Notes: a model not told the origin generated them from the letters alone. Numbered from the stretch's first letter, positions 1 to 9,543 are shown. The stretch is 64,000 nucleotides of DNA from an uncultured Hyphomicrobiales bacterium (GCA_943908365.1 CALTTH010000014.1:7793-71792), one strand, 5' to 3'. Numbers and translations are program-made.

Positions 1-510
1 CAGCACCTCGGTCGAGGACAGGATGTCGCCGCCGAAAGGCAGAGTGGGTATGGTCTGGGCGCGCGCCCCTGTGGCGATCACAAGATTTTCGCAGCGGAGC
101 GTCTCGACCGTGCCGTCCGTTGCTGTCACCTCGACGGTCTTGCCGTCGATAATTTGGGCTCTTCCCTGCAAGACATTGACCCGCGCCTTGCGCAGGAGGG
201 CTGCAACACCACCCGTGAGCCGCGAAACGATCCCGTCTTTCCAGGCGACGGCGCGAGCGAGATCGATTTCGGGTGCGGCGGAGGTGATGCCGAACGCGTT
301 GTTGCCCGCAAGAGCGCTCGCTTCGGAGAACACGTCTGCGGTGTGGATGAGCGCCTTGGAGGGAATGCACCCGACATTCAGGCATGTGCCGCCAACGGCA
401 CCTTCCTCAACGAGGACCGTATCGAGCCCCAGTTGACCGGCGCGGATGGCTGCGACATAGCCGCCGGGGCCGCCGCCAATGATGAGAACTTTACAGGTTT
501 TCGCTGTCAT
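1..510 (-). CDS. lpdA: Dihydrolipoamide dehydrogenase (E3), N-terminal part, cut by window edge
   Basis: Flavoprotein E3 that reoxidises dihydrolipoyl groups on the E2 encoded just upstream and passes electrons to NAD+. The visible N-terminal 170 residues begin MTAKTCKVLIIGGGPGGY, a GxGxxG-type FAD-binding fold. They contain the redox disulfide motif GGTCLNVGCIPSK near residues 37-49, which is diagnostic of lipoamide dehydrogenases. The ATG at 510-508 overlaps the E2 stop codon (ATGA), so the two are probably translationally coupled. The rest of the gene lies off the left edge. As last gene of a bkd operon it is most likely the dedicated branched-chain E3. Identification is secure; the exact isoform name (lpdA, lpdV) is inferred from context. 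Confidence 0.93.
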   Translation of the reverse strand, partial: MTAKTCKVLIIGGGPGGYVAAIRAGQLGLDTVLVEEGAVGGTCLNVGCIPSKALIHTADVFSEASALAGNNAFGITSAAPEIDLARAVAWKDGIVSRLTGGVAALLRKARVNVLQGRAQIIDGKTVEVTATDGTVETLRCENLVIATGARAQTIPTLPFGGDILSSTEVL

Positions 511-1802
511 GCCTCATCCTCCATGAAGATCAGCGCCGGCGTCTGCAGCAAGGTACGAATCCGCTGGATGAACGTTGCGGCATTCCAGCCGTCGATGACC
601 CGGTGGTCGAAGCTTGCCGAAATGTTCATCATCCGCCGAGGCACGAATTGCGTCCCGTCCCACATCGGCCGGACCGCCATCCGGTTGACCCCGAGGATCG
701 CCACTTCCGGGTGGTTGATGATCGGCGTCGTGGCGAGGGCGCCGAGCGGCCCCAGAGAGGTGATCGTGAAGGTGGAGCCGGACAGCTCCTCGCGCGTCGC
801 CTTGCCCCGGCGCGCGGCGTCTGCCAGCCGGGCGATTTCACCTGCTGCGCCGAAAAGGCCATATGTTTCTGCGTTGCGCAGCACCGGCACGACGAGTCCG
901 TTCGGCGTCATCGTCGCAATGCCGAGGTGAATGGCGTTGTGTCGTTCGATGATGCCTTCATCATCGAGAAAATGCGCGTTCATTTCCGGATGATCGATGA
1001 AGGCGCGCTTCAACGCCGCGGCGAGGAAGGGAAGCAGGGTCAGCTTCGGTCGCTCGCCCCGCTCATCGTTCATCGTTGCGCGCAGATCCTCGAGCGCACT
1101 GACATCCACCTCTTCGATCACGGTGATATGGGGAATGCGGGCATTGGCCAGCGCCATGCGGTCGGCGATCTTGCGCCGAAGACCGATCACGGGAATGCGC
1201 TCCGTGCCCTCCTTCCGCTGTCGCGGGGAAGCAGAGGATGGCGGCGTTGAGCGTGCAGCAAAGACGGCGTCGAGGTCGGCATCCGTGATCCGGCGTGCTG
1301 GGCCGCTGCCCGGCACCGTTCGCAGATCGATGCCGGCGCGGCGGGCTCGATCGCGCACCGCGGGCGAGGCGAGTGGGGCGTCGCCTTCCGGGCGTGGGTC
1401 GCTTGGCATTCCGGCCGGAGTTTTGTGGACGGTGGGTGGTTCGGCTTTTGCGATGTCTGGAGCGGGTTCCGCCGTGCTCCTTTCCCTGTTTGGCTCCGAG
1501 GCGGTTTCGACCCTCTCTCCAGCATGTACGGCGTTTCTGACTTCGGGCTCAACACACGTGCCCGCGTGTTCTATCCGGCAAAGAACGCCGCCCACCGCCA
1601 AGGTTTCGCCAACCGCTCCGCCGAGATCGACAACCGTTCCGGCAAAGAGGCTGGGGATTTCCACGGTTGCCTTGTCCGTCATCACGTCAGCGAGCAGATC
1701 GTCCTCACGGACGAGGTCGCCTGGCTTGACGTGCCAAACGACGATTTCGACTTCCGCGACGCCCTCGCCAACATCCGGCACCTTGATGCTACTGATCGTC
1801 AT
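507..1802 (-). CDS. bkdB: Branched-chain 2-oxoacid dehydrogenase E2, lipoamide acyltransferase
   Basis: Core acyltransferase of the branched-chain 2-oxoacid dehydrogenase complex; it moves acyl groups from E1 to CoA. 431 residues. An N-terminal lipoyl domain (about 1-80) carries the lipoylation motif DKATVEIP with Lys44. A proline/alanine/glutamate-rich linker follows. A peripheral-subunit-binding domain lies near 145-180 (SPAVRDRARRAGIDL...), then the catalytic domain, ending with DHRVIDG, which holds the active-site His. A single lipoyl domain and the adjacent separate E1 alpha and beta genes favour BKDH over pyruvate dehydrogenase. The start ATG (1802) directly abuts the E1-beta stop (TAGATG), and the stop overlaps lpdA. 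An acetoin or pyruvate complex is possible but less likely beside the valine pathway genes. Confidence 0.92.
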   Translation of the reverse strand: MTISSIKVPDVGEGVAEVEIVVWHVKPGDLVREDDLLADVMTDKATVEIPSLFAGTVVDLGGAVGETLAVGGVLCRIEHAGTCVEPEVRNAVHAGERVETASEPNRERSTAEPAPDIAKAEPPTVHKTPAGMPSDPRPEGDAPLASPAVRDRARRAGIDLRTVPGSGPARRITDADLDAVFAARSTPPSSASPRQRKEGTERIPVIGLRRKIADRMALANARIPHITVIEEVDVSALEDLRATMNDERGERPKLTLLPFLAAALKRAFIDHPEMNAHFLDDEGIIERHNAIHLGIATMTPNGLVVPVLRNAETYGLFGAAGEIARLADAARRGKATREELSGSTFTITSLGPLGALATTPIINHPEVAILGVNRMAVRPMWDGTQFVPRRMMNISASFDHRVIDGWNAATFIQRIRTLLQTPALIFMEDEA

Positions 1803-2816
1803 CTATGCCTCCATGACCTGTTTCAACGCGCGCGCGATCCGCTCAGGACCGGGGAAATAATCCCATTCTAGCGCATGCGGATATGGTGCATCCCAGCCGG
1901 CGACACGCAGCACAGGCGCGCGCAGGTGCCAGAAGCAGGCCTCCTGAACCTCGGCGATCAGCTCGGCGCCGAAGCCGCTGGTCCGGGTGGCTTCATGGAT
2001 GACGACGCAGCGGCCGGTCTTTTCGACGGATGCACGCACCGTGTCGAGATCAAGCGGCAGAAGCGTGCGCAGATCGATGATTTCCGCATCGATGCCGGTC
2101 TGATCGACGGTGGCTTGCGCCACATGGACCATGGTTCCATAGGCCAGCACGGTCACATCCGAACCGTGCCTGCAAATAGCGGCCTTGCCGAGGGGAACGC
2201 TGTAATGATCTTCCGGCACTTCGCCCGCCGGATGCGCCGCCCAAGACATCGACTTGGCATGCGGATCACCGGAAAAGGGGCCGTTATAGATGCGCTTCGG
2301 TTCCAGGAAAATCACCGGATCCGGGTCTTCGATGGCTGCAATCAAAAGGCCCTTTGCGTCGTGGGGATTTGAGGGGATGACGACTTTCAGCCCTGCCACA
2401 TGGGTGAACAGGGCTTCCGGACTTTGGCTATGAGTCTGGCCACCGAAAATGCCGCCGCCTGTCGGCATCCGCACCACAAGAGGGCAGGTAAATTGCCCGT
2501 TGGAGCGATGTCTCAGGCGTGCGGCCTCCTGGGTGATCTGGTCATAGGCGGGATACATGTAGTCGGCGAATTGGATTTCGACGCAGGGGCGCATTCCTTG
2601 TGCCGCCATGCCCACCGCAAGACCGACAATGGCGCTTTCGTTGATCGGCGTATCGAACACGCGCTCTTCGCCGTAGCGAGCCTGAAGCCCGGAGGTGCAG
2701 CGAAACACGCCACCGAAATAGCCGACATCCTCGCCGAACAGGATGACGGAGGGATCGTCGGCCAGTTTCACATCCATGGCGCTCCTCAGCGCCTCGATCA
2801 TCGTCATGCGGGCCAT
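1803..2816 (-). CDS. bkdA2: Branched-chain 2-oxoacid dehydrogenase E1 beta subunit
   Basis: Beta subunit of the thiamine-diphosphate-dependent E1 decarboxylase. At 337 residues it has the usual length. It shows the transketolase-type pyrimidine-binding fold (FGEDVGYFGGVFRCT near residues 26-40), a conserved central region with PTGGGIFGGQTHSQSPE, and the C-terminal transketolase domain (RTLLPLDLDTVRASVEKTGR). The start is one base after the E1-alpha stop (TGAcATG) and the stop abuts the E2 start, so all subunits are made in tandem from one message. HSQSPE is typical of the 2-oxoisovalerate type. Substrates inferred: 2-oxo-isovalerate, 2-oxo-3-methylvalerate and 2-oxo-isocaproate. Confidence 0.93.
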   Translation of the reverse strand: MARMTMIEALRSAMDVKLADDPSVILFGEDVGYFGGVFRCTSGLQARYGEERVFDTPINESAIVGLAVGMAAQGMRPCVEIQFADYMYPAYDQITQEAARLRHRSNGQFTCPLVVRMPTGGGIFGGQTHSQSPEALFTHVAGLKVVIPSNPHDAKGLLIAAIEDPDPVIFLEPKRIYNGPFSGDPHAKSMSWAAHPAGEVPEDHYSVPLGKAAICRHGSDVTVLAYGTMVHVAQATVDQTGIDAEIIDLRTLLPLDLDTVRASVEKTGRCVVIHEATRTSGFGAELIAEVQEACFWHLRAPVLRVAGWDAPYPHALEWDYFPGPERIARALKQVMEA

Positions 2817-2817
2817 G

Positions 2818-4110
2818 TCAGTACCCCATCTCCTGGCGCTGTCGTCGCAGGTGCTCCGGCATGTCCGCGTAGACGTTCAGGAAAATCTCGGACGGGGAAA
2901 TCGGCTGCGGATCAACGAATGTGCCGTGCGCCTCGACAGCCTTTTGAACGGCGATCACCTCGTCCAGGATTTCGGCTTCCGCCTGAACATGACGCTCCTC
3001 GGACCAGTCGCCGCGCGATATCAGATACGTCTTCAGGCGGTCGATTGGGTCTCCGAGCGGCCAGGCGCGGGCCTCGTCGCGGGGGCGGTAGGCGCTCGGA
3101 TCGTCGGAAGTCGAATGGGCCCCCACACGGTAGGTGAACCACTCGACGAGGACCGGTCCGTGTCCCTGGCGCGCCCGTTCGATTGCCCAACGCGAGACCG
3201 CCATCACTGCCAGGTAATCGTTGCCATCGACGCGAAGTGCTGGAATGCCGTAACCTAGTGCGCGAGCGGCATATGTCTCGCTTTTGCCGGCAGCGATGCC
3301 GGTGAAGGTAGAGATTGCCCATTGGTTATTGACGACATTGAGGACGACGGGCGGCAGATAGACAGAGGCGGTGAGCAGCGCACTGTGAAAGTCGTTGGAA
3401 GCGGTGGCGCCATCGCCAATCCACGCCGCGGCGATCTTGCCCGTTCCGGTCAGCGCTGCGGCCATCGCCCAGCCGACGGCTTGAACATATTGCGTGCCAA
3501 GATTGCCTGAGATCGAGAAGAAGCCGTAATCCTTGGCCGAGTGCATGACCGGCAACTGCCGACCTTTCAGCGGATCCAGGGGATTGGAATAAAGCTGGCC
3601 CATCAGCTGCTCCAGCGGGTACTCCGCTGCGACAAGAAGCGTCTGCTGGCGATAGGTCGGGAAGTTCATGTCGCCTTGGGAAAGCGCTCGCTGGAAGGAG
3701 CATCCGATAGCTTCCTCGCCAGTGCATTGCACATAGAAAGACGTCTTGCCCTGTCGTTGCGCGTTGAGCATCCGCTTGTCGATCGCGCGCATCTTGAGCA
3801 TGTCGCGCAGACCCTGCCGCAGCCTGTCGGCAGAAACCTCGCCAAGATAGTCGGCCCATGGGCCAACAGGCGTATTGTTCTCGTCTAGGATACGGACCAT
3901 TCCGAGAGCGAGATCGCGACAGCCCTTGGCATCAATTTCGAGCGGCGGCACCGGCAAGATGCCTGCGGGCGGAACGACGATCGCGGAAAAATCCGCAGGC
4001 TGGTCTGGCCGAGCAGGTGGATGCGGGAACTGAAGCCGGCTCCGCTTGGCTGCGTCCTGAGCAGTCACAGCGGGATGTTCACCGTCGGTTGTCGTCGAGA
4101 TATCAGACAT
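2818..4110 (-). CDS. bkdA1: Branched-chain 2-oxoacid dehydrogenase E1 alpha subunit
   Basis: Thiamine-diphosphate-binding alpha subunit of E1. 430 residues, slightly long because of an N-terminal extension of about 60 residues, as in bacterial BkdA1. The ThDP/Mg motif is visible as GDGATASNDFHSA ending in NVVNNQWAIS (GDG-x(n)-NN). The phosphorylation-loop region reads TYRVGAHSTSDDPSAYR, which fits branched-chain rather than pyruvate E1. The start ATG at 4110 has a strong GGAGGAAA ribosome site. First gene of the minus-strand operon bkdA1-bkdA2-bkdB-lpdA. The 128-bp gap to the divergent Lrp-type gene presumably holds the promoter, and Lrp-type control (BkdR model) is expected. Confidence 0.93.
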   Translation of the reverse strand: MSDISTTTDGEHPAVTAQDAAKRSRLQFPHPPARPDQPADFSAIVVPPAGILPVPPLEIDAKGCRDLALGMVRILDENNTPVGPWADYLGEVSADRLRQGLRDMLKMRAIDKRMLNAQRQGKTSFYVQCTGEEAIGCSFQRALSQGDMNFPTYRQQTLLVAAEYPLEQLMGQLYSNPLDPLKGRQLPVMHSAKDYGFFSISGNLGTQYVQAVGWAMAAALTGTGKIAAAWIGDGATASNDFHSALLTASVYLPPVVLNVVNNQWAISTFTGIAAGKSETYAARALGYGIPALRVDGNDYLAVMAVSRWAIERARQGHGPVLVEWFTYRVGAHSTSDDPSAYRPRDEARAWPLGDPIDRLKTYLISRGDWSEERHVQAEAEILDEVIAVQKAVEAHGTFVDPQPISPSEIFLNVYADMPEHLRRQRQEMGY

Positions 4111-4238
4111 GGCCGTTTCCTCCCTAAGCCATTGTTTCAGCCTAGCCGGGATTCAGGAGATGGCGTTTGCTTTCTGACCGCACTTCGGCTTCACTATTGG
4201 CTGAACTAGCTAATTGTTTTGGGGTTTGAGGATTTTTC

Positions 4239-4700
4239 ATGCCGAAAATCGATGAAACCGATTTGAGAATCCTGCGGGCGATCCAGGTGGACGGCAATCT
4301 CACGGTCACGGAAGTCGCCGAACGCGCGGGCCTTTCCCAGTCGCCATGCTCGAGGCGGATAGCGGCGCTGGAAGAGGCCGGCGTGATCAAGGGCAAGAGG
4401 ACGATCCTCGATCCCAAGAGCCTCGGCTTCGATACACTCGTGATCGTGCGGATTAAACTACAGGCGCATGAACCCCAGGCTCTGGAGGCATTCAAGCGGG
4501 CAGTGCGTGCCATCCCGGAGATCCAAATCGCGCTCCTTGTCTTGGGAGACTTCGACTTTCTGCTGCGGGTAGTTGTGCGCGACATCGAGCATTATCAGCA
4601 TCTGATGCAGAGCAAGCTCGTCAGTCTGCCCGGTGTCAGGGAGATGCAGAGCTCTGTGATCATCGAGGTGGTCAAGAACGAAGATGTTCTTCCCATCTAA
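4239..4700 (+). CDS. bkdR: Lrp/AsnC-family regulator, probable activator of the bkd operon
   Basis: 153-residue feast/famine regulator. The N-terminal winged HTH (about 4-65) includes LTVTEVAERAGLSQSPCSRRIAALEEAGVI. The C-terminal RAM/ligand domain includes EIQIALLVLGDFDFLLRVVV. It is divergent from bkdA1 with 128 bp between starts, the usual arrangement for BkdR, which in Pseudomonas activates bkd in response to branched-chain amino acids. That regulatory link is inference from position and family. Its stop codon overlaps the tail of the converging AraC gene by four bases, so the genes share no terminator space. Confidence 0.88.
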   Translation: MPKIDETDLRILRAIQVDGNLTVTEVAERAGLSQSPCSRRIAALEEAGVIKGKRTILDPKSLGFDTLVIVRIKLQAHEPQALEAFKRAVRAIPEIQIALLVLGDFDFLLRVVVRDIEHYQHLMQSKLVSLPGVREMQSSVIIEVVKNEDVLPI

Positions 4701-5767
4701 TCGTTGGCTGTTACGCGCCCGTCTTGGCTGACCTCGTCGATGGCCCCTTCCAATGCTGACTTTCGAAAAGCAGCGGGCGTCATCCCTGACCACTTTATAA
4801 AGGCGCGGTGGAAGGCGCTCGGTTCCGCATAGCCCAGCCGAGCTGCAGTCTCTGCCACACTCAAAGTCTGAAAACCCATCAGATCGCGCGCCAGCTTGTA
4901 ACGAATATCATCACGAATGGCGAGGAAGCTTTGCCCTTCGTTTTTCAGCCTTCGTCGCAAAGTTACGGGTGACAGCTTCATCTCGTGAGCGAAGGCATCG
5001 AAATCGGGCCAGTCCTCGGTACTCGACATTTCAAAGCGTGTCCGCAATCGCGTGGCGAGGCCCTGGTCGTGACGATATCGCAGCAGGATATTGGCAGGCG
5101 CCCCGCGCAAGAAGCTCCTCAGCGACTTTTCATCCCGGATCGTCGGCAGCGCAAGGTAACTCGCATTGAAGACGAGCCGTGTCACCGACGTGTCAAAATG
5201 CACCGGCGCGCCGAAGAACTGGAGATAGTCACGACGGTTCACTGGGGCAGTGCAGGCGAAATCCACACGCCGTAGCGGGATCCGTCGCCCGATCAGCCAG
5301 CACAGAACACCCAGCAGGATAAGCCAGTAGGTTCGATAGGCGAATGCAGGACGTGGTGCATCGGCGCTCACGACAACGATTTCCGCTTGCCCGTCCTGAT
5401 AGCGAAGTTCACCGGTCGGGTGATCAAGCACGATGTTGAGAAACAGTAGCGCGCGCTTGAGGGCATGCTCCAGCGTCCCTGCATGCAAAACAGCATGACA
5501 TAGGAGCTTGAAGCTGCCGGGCCGCATGGGTCGAGCGCCCAGACCAAAAAATTCGTCCTGACAGAGAGCCGCGACCTCCAGCCACAGCGTGCCATATTGC
5601 TCATTCGACACATCGGCCGCGTGGTCGAGTGAAATATTCGCCCGCGCCAGGGCGGGGGAGGGGTCGATGTTTCGCTGCCGCAAGCAGTCGAGGGCATCCT
5701 CGACGAAGCCTGACGAGATCATGCGGCGCTCAAGCATGGGTACGCCCATTATTGTATTTTCGATCAT
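4697..5767 (-). CDS. AraC-family transcriptional regulator (arabinose-binding-like N-domain)
   Basis: 356-residue regulator of the OruR/ArgR-like AraC subfamily. The N-terminal effector domain is about 25-215 and the C-terminal double HTH about 255-345, with SVAETAARLGYAEPSAFHRAFIKW as the second recognition segment. It is divergent from the acyl-CoA synthetase operon (starts 106 bp apart), so it probably controls that fatty-acid/branched acyl-CoA operon, as AraC proteins often do next to acyl-CoA genes. The start at 5767 lacks a clear ribosome site. A downstream ATG (MLERRMISSG, around residue 11) is an alternative. The effector is unknown. Confidence 0.85.
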   Translation of the reverse strand: MIENTIMGVPMLERRMISSGFVEDALDCLRQRNIDPSPALARANISLDHAADVSNEQYGTLWLEVAALCQDEFFGLGARPMRPGSFKLLCHAVLHAGTLEHALKRALLFLNIVLDHPTGELRYQDGQAEIVVVSADAPRPAFAYRTYWLILLGVLCWLIGRRIPLRRVDFACTAPVNRRDYLQFFGAPVHFDTSVTRLVFNASYLALPTIRDEKSLRSFLRGAPANILLRYRHDQGLATRLRTRFEMSSTEDWPDFDAFAHEMKLSPVTLRRRLKNEGQSFLAIRDDIRYKLARDLMGFQTLSVAETAARLGYAEPSAFHRAFIKWSGMTPAAFRKSALEGAIDEVSQDGRVTAND

Positions 5768-5873
5768 TCATGATGTTCATGACTGCCATTGTTTGCAAGT
5801 CTCGATTTGCTAGATTTTTCCTTCACCCGGAGGAGACGCTTTATGCGGCGGGTCGATAGAGGAGGAGGATGCC

Positions 5874-7562
5874 GTGCTGCAGTCACATGGCGAGAAGACG
5901 AAGCGCAGCTATGCTGCCGAGACATCGGCATTTCAGCTAAGCGAGGCCACCGGGCGACTAGCGGGGGATATCGAGACTGCCATCAACGCCTGCGTGGAGT
6001 GCTGTGACAGGCATGTTGGCAGCAACAGAATCGCGCTTCGCTGCGTCTCGACCAGGGGTGTGCTCAGCGAATATACTTTCGAGCAATTGCGCGACATGTC
6101 CGCGCGCGCTGCGAATTTCTTCGCTTCCCAAGGGCTGAGAAAGGGAGATGTGGTCGCTGGCATGCTCCCGCGTACCGTGGACTTGGTCGCGGTTATCCTT
6201 GGCGCATGGCGCGTGGGTGCCGTCTACCAGCCGCTCTTCACGGCTTTTGGACCGAAGGCGATCGAACACCGTTTGAAGATGAGCAATGCCCGGCTGGTGG
6301 TGACCAATCCGGCCAATGCCTCGAAGTTTTCCGAGATACCGAACCATACTCTCCTCGCAATCGTGCGGGATAAAGAGGAGCCGAGTATCGACGGCACGAT
6401 TGATTTTCGGGGTGCGCTGGCAGCCTGCAGTTCCGCTTTCGATCCTGTCATGGGACGTGGTGACGATCTCTTCATGATGATGTCGACGTCCGGCACGACG
6501 GGGCTTCCCAAGGGCGTTCCAGTTTCGATGCGCGCCCTGGCCTCCTTCTCTGCCTATATGCGCTACGCCATCGATCTGCGCGAGGACGATGTCTTCTGGA
6601 ATATCGCCGATCCAGGCTGGGCCTACGGCATATACTATGCCGTTGCCGGGCCGTTGATGTTGGGGTGCGCGTCGATATTGTACGAGGGCGGTTTTACCGC
6701 AGAGAGCACCTACAGCATCATCAACCGGCTCGGCGTGACAAGCCTCGCGGGATCGCCAACCGCCTTCCGCCTCCTCATCGCGGCGGGCGAGGAAGCCGCA
6801 GCTGCCGTGAAAGGGCAGTTGCGCGTGGTCAGCAGCGCTGGCGAACCCTTGAACCCGGAGATCATCCGCTGGTTCGAGACGCATCTGGCCGCACCCATTT
6901 ACGATCATTACGGACAGACCGAGACGGGAATGGTGGTCAACAATCACCACGGGCTGGACCATGGCGTACGCCCCGGTTCAGCGGGCTTCGCCATGCCGGG
7001 CTATCGCGTTGCCGTGCTTGACGAGGCGGGTCGCGAGGTTGGTCCCAATCAGCCAGGCGTGCTCGCGGTGGACATCGCCAATTCTCCGTTGATGTGGTTC
7101 AAGGGCTATTTTCAACAGGACACACCGGCTATCTCCGGTGGCTTCTATCGAACAGGCGATACGGTGGAAGCGGAAGCCGACGGCTCCATCAGCTTCATCG
7201 GCCGTGAAGACGATCTGATAACCTCGTCCGGATATCGCATCGGGCCTTTCGATGTCGAAAGCGCCTTGATCGAGCACAGTGCCGTGGTCGAGGCGGCCGT
7301 GATTGGGGTGCCCGATCCGGAGCGGACGGAAATCGTCAAAGCGTTCGTCGTGCTCGGCAAAAATGTAGAGGCGACGCCCGATCTTGCCGAGGAACTGGCG
7401 CAGTACGTCAAGAGGCGATTGTCTGCCCACGCTTATCCGCGCCTGGTAGATTTCGTTTCTGAACTGCCCAAGACGCCAAGCGGCAAGATTCAGCGGTTCT
7501 TGCTGCGCAAGGCGGAGATCGAAAAAATCAATGCACATCAAAAGCAGGACCATTCGGCATGA
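5874..7562 (+). CDS. AMP-dependent acyl-CoA synthetase
   Basis: Activates a carboxylic acid to its CoA thioester through an acyl-adenylate. 562 residues. The P-loop-like adenylation motif STSGTTGLPKG is near 205-215, YDHYGQTETG lies in the central ATP-binding region, YRTGDTVEAEADG and GREDDLITSSGYRIGP form the hinge, and the C-terminal catalytic lysine motif is PKTPSGKIQR. It most resembles acetyl/medium-chain (ACSM-like) synthetases; the substrate is unknown. I chose the GTG at 5874 because GGAGGAGG sits 5-8 bases upstream. An ATG at 5869 is in another frame and terminates quickly. First gene of the eight-gene operon; its stop overlaps the next start (ATGA). Confidence 0.88.
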   Translation: MLQSHGEKTKRSYAAETSAFQLSEATGRLAGDIETAINACVECCDRHVGSNRIALRCVSTRGVLSEYTFEQLRDMSARAANFFASQGLRKGDVVAGMLPRTVDLVAVILGAWRVGAVYQPLFTAFGPKAIEHRLKMSNARLVVTNPANASKFSEIPNHTLLAIVRDKEEPSIDGTIDFRGALAACSSAFDPVMGRGDDLFMMMSTSGTTGLPKGVPVSMRALASFSAYMRYAIDLREDDVFWNIADPGWAYGIYYAVAGPLMLGCASILYEGGFTAESTYSIINRLGVTSLAGSPTAFRLLIAAGEEAAAAVKGQLRVVSSAGEPLNPEIIRWFETHLAAPIYDHYGQTETGMVVNNHHGLDHGVRPGSAGFAMPGYRVAVLDEAGREVGPNQPGVLAVDIANSPLMWFKGYFQQDTPAISGGFYRTGDTVEAEADGSISFIGREDDLITSSGYRIGPFDVESALIEHSAVVEAAVIGVPDPERTEIVKAFVVLGKNVEATPDLAEELAQYVKRRLSAHAYPRLVDFVSELPKTPSGKIQRFLLRKAEIEKINAHQKQDHSA

Positions 7563-8326
7563 ATCTTGAAAACAGCGTTTTCCTGATCAGCGGGGCTGGC
7601 TCCGGGCTCGGCGCCGCCGTTGCCGCGACGGCGGTGGCGGCCGGTGCGCGCGCGGTGCTTTTGGATGTCAACGCCGACCGCGGGGAAGCGCTGGCGGCTC
7701 AATTGGGTGATGCTGCCCGTTTCGTTCTCACCGACGTGGCCAATCCCCAGGACGGTGAGAGGGCGGTAAGCACGGCTATCGACGCGTTCGGCCGTATCGA
7801 TGTTCTCGTCAATTGCGCAGGCGTCGCTCCCGGTGAGAAGATCGTCGGCCGCGAGGGGCCGCACGGCCTGGAAAGCTTTGCCAGAACGGTCTCGATCAAC
7901 CTTGTCGGTACCTTCAATATGGTGCGGCTTGCAGCCGATGCCATGGCTAAGCAACAGCCCGGTCAAACCGGCGAGCGTGGCGTCATCGTCAACACAGCCT
8001 CGGTCGCGGCCTTCGAGGGGCAGATCGGACAGGCGGGATACGCGGCGTCCAAGGGCGGCGTGGCAGCGCTGACATTGCCTGCAGCTCGAGAACTGGCTCG
8101 TCATGCAATCAGGGTCATGGCCATTGCGCCTGGGATATTCGAGACACCGATGATGGCTGGCATGCCGCAAGACGTTCAGGATGCACTCGGTGCTTCCGTT
8201 CCTTTTCCACCACGGCTTGGGCGACCTTCGGAATATGCCGCACTGGTGCGCCACATTGTCGAAAACCCGATGCTGAACGGCGAAGTCATCCGTCTGGATG
8301 GCGCGCTGAGAATGCCGCCGCGATGA
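7559..8326 (+). CDS. SDR 3-hydroxyacyl-CoA dehydrogenase (HSD10 type)
   Basis: 255-residue short-chain dehydrogenase. The NAD site is GAGSGLGAAVAA (about 12-23), NCAG is at the end of strand 4, a catalytic Ser lies in VNTASVAAFEG, and the YAASKGG motif is near 161. The sequence resembles type-II 3-hydroxyacyl-CoA / 2-methyl-3-hydroxybutyryl-CoA dehydrogenase (FETPMMAGMPQDVQDAL and PFPPRLGRPSEYA are characteristic). In isoleucine breakdown this enzyme makes 2-methylacetoacetyl-CoA for the thiolase encoded next. The start overlaps the synthetase stop by four bases. A general beta-oxidation role is equally compatible. Confidence 0.88.
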   Translation: MNLENSVFLISGAGSGLGAAVAATAVAAGARAVLLDVNADRGEALAAQLGDAARFVLTDVANPQDGERAVSTAIDAFGRIDVLVNCAGVAPGEKIVGREGPHGLESFARTVSINLVGTFNMVRLAADAMAKQQPGQTGERGVIVNTASVAAFEGQIGQAGYAASKGGVAALTLPAARELARHAIRVMAIAPGIFETPMMAGMPQDVQDALGASVPFPPRLGRPSEYAALVRHIVENPMLNGEVIRLDGALRMPPR

Positions 8327-8350
8327 CGCAAAATCAGCAGGAGAAAACAG

Positions 8351-9543
8351 ATGACTGAACGAGACCCAATCGTGATCGTCGGTTCCGCCAGAACACCCAT
8401 GGGCGGTTTCCAGGGGGATTTTGCTGGTGTTCCTGCCGCGACACTTGGCGCAACCGCCATTGAAGCCGCGCTTTCGCGCGCCGAATTGGCAAAGGATGCT
8501 GTCCAGGAGATTCTCATGGGCTGCGTGCTCTCCGCAGGGCAGGGTCAGGCGCCTGCGCGGCAAGCGGCGATTGCCGCTGGTCTGCCGCTTTCAGCTGGTG
8601 CGACGACCCTGAACAAGATGTGCGGATCCGGCATGAAGGCCGTGATGCTGGCCCACGATCTCGTTCACACGCGGGCTCTTCGGATGTCGTCGTTGCCGGC
8701 GGCATGGAGAGCATGTCGAATGCACCTTATCTCTTGCCGAAGGCGCGCACCGGTCATCGCATGGGACATGGACAGGTTCTCGACCACATGTTTCTCGACG
8801 GCTTGGAGGATGCCTATGAGAAAGGTCGTCTGATGGGCACGTTCGCAGAGGATTGTGCCGAGGCCTATCAGTTTACGCGCGACGCCCAGGACGCCTACGC
8901 ACTGGCGTCGTTGGATCGCGCCAGGCGGGCAACGACCGAAGGCCGTTTCGTGTCGGAGATTGCGCCGGTGCTGGTTTCGACGGGCAAGACTGAGACACGC
9001 GTTTCGATCGATGAGCAGCCGGGAAAGGCGCAGCCGGAAAAGATACCGAAGCTTCGCCCAGCATTTCGAGAGGGAGGTACCGTCACGGCCGCCAATGCCT
9101 CATCCATTTCGGATGGCGCAGCAGCGCTCGTCCTGATGCGAGCATCTGAAGCCGAGCGGCGTGGTCTGGTGCCAAAGGCGCGCATTGTCGGTCACGCCAG
9201 CTACGCCAACGAGCCCTCCCTCTTTGCAACCGCTCCCATCGGCGCACTGCGTCGGCTCTCGGAGCGGACGGGTTGGGCGTTGTCCGGTGTCGATCTTTTT
9301 GAGATCAACGAGGCATTCGCGGTGGTGGCCATGGCCGCCATGCGTGACCTCGATCTGCCGCACGATAAGGTCAACATCAATGGTGGTGCCTGTGCGCTCG
9401 GCCATCCCATCGGCGCCTCGGGTGCACGGGTTATCGTCACGCTTCTTGCGGCACTGGAGGATAAGCGGCTCGATCGCGGCATGGCATCCGTCTGCATCGG
9501 CGGAGGTGAGGCCACTGCCATCGCCATCGAAAGGATGAACTGA
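8351..9543 (+). pseudogene. Acetyl-CoA acetyltransferase (thiolase), frameshifted
   Basis: Thiolase that would cleave acetoacetyl- or 2-methylacetoacetyl-CoA. The reading frame is broken. Codons from 8351 encode a normal N-terminal half with the nucleophile motif LNKMCGSGMKAVMLAHDLVH. From 8671 the homologous continuation (AGSSDVVVAGGMESMSNAPY) is read in another frame. Removing the AC at 8669-8670, which looks like a dinucleotide duplication inside CACAC, restores 396 codons, the exact family length. The second half keeps GGACALGHPIGASGAR and the final CIGGGEA motif. As written, translation would stop at 8833 after 160 residues. This could be a real lesion or a sequencing error; all other genes of the operon are intact. 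Confidence 0.85.
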
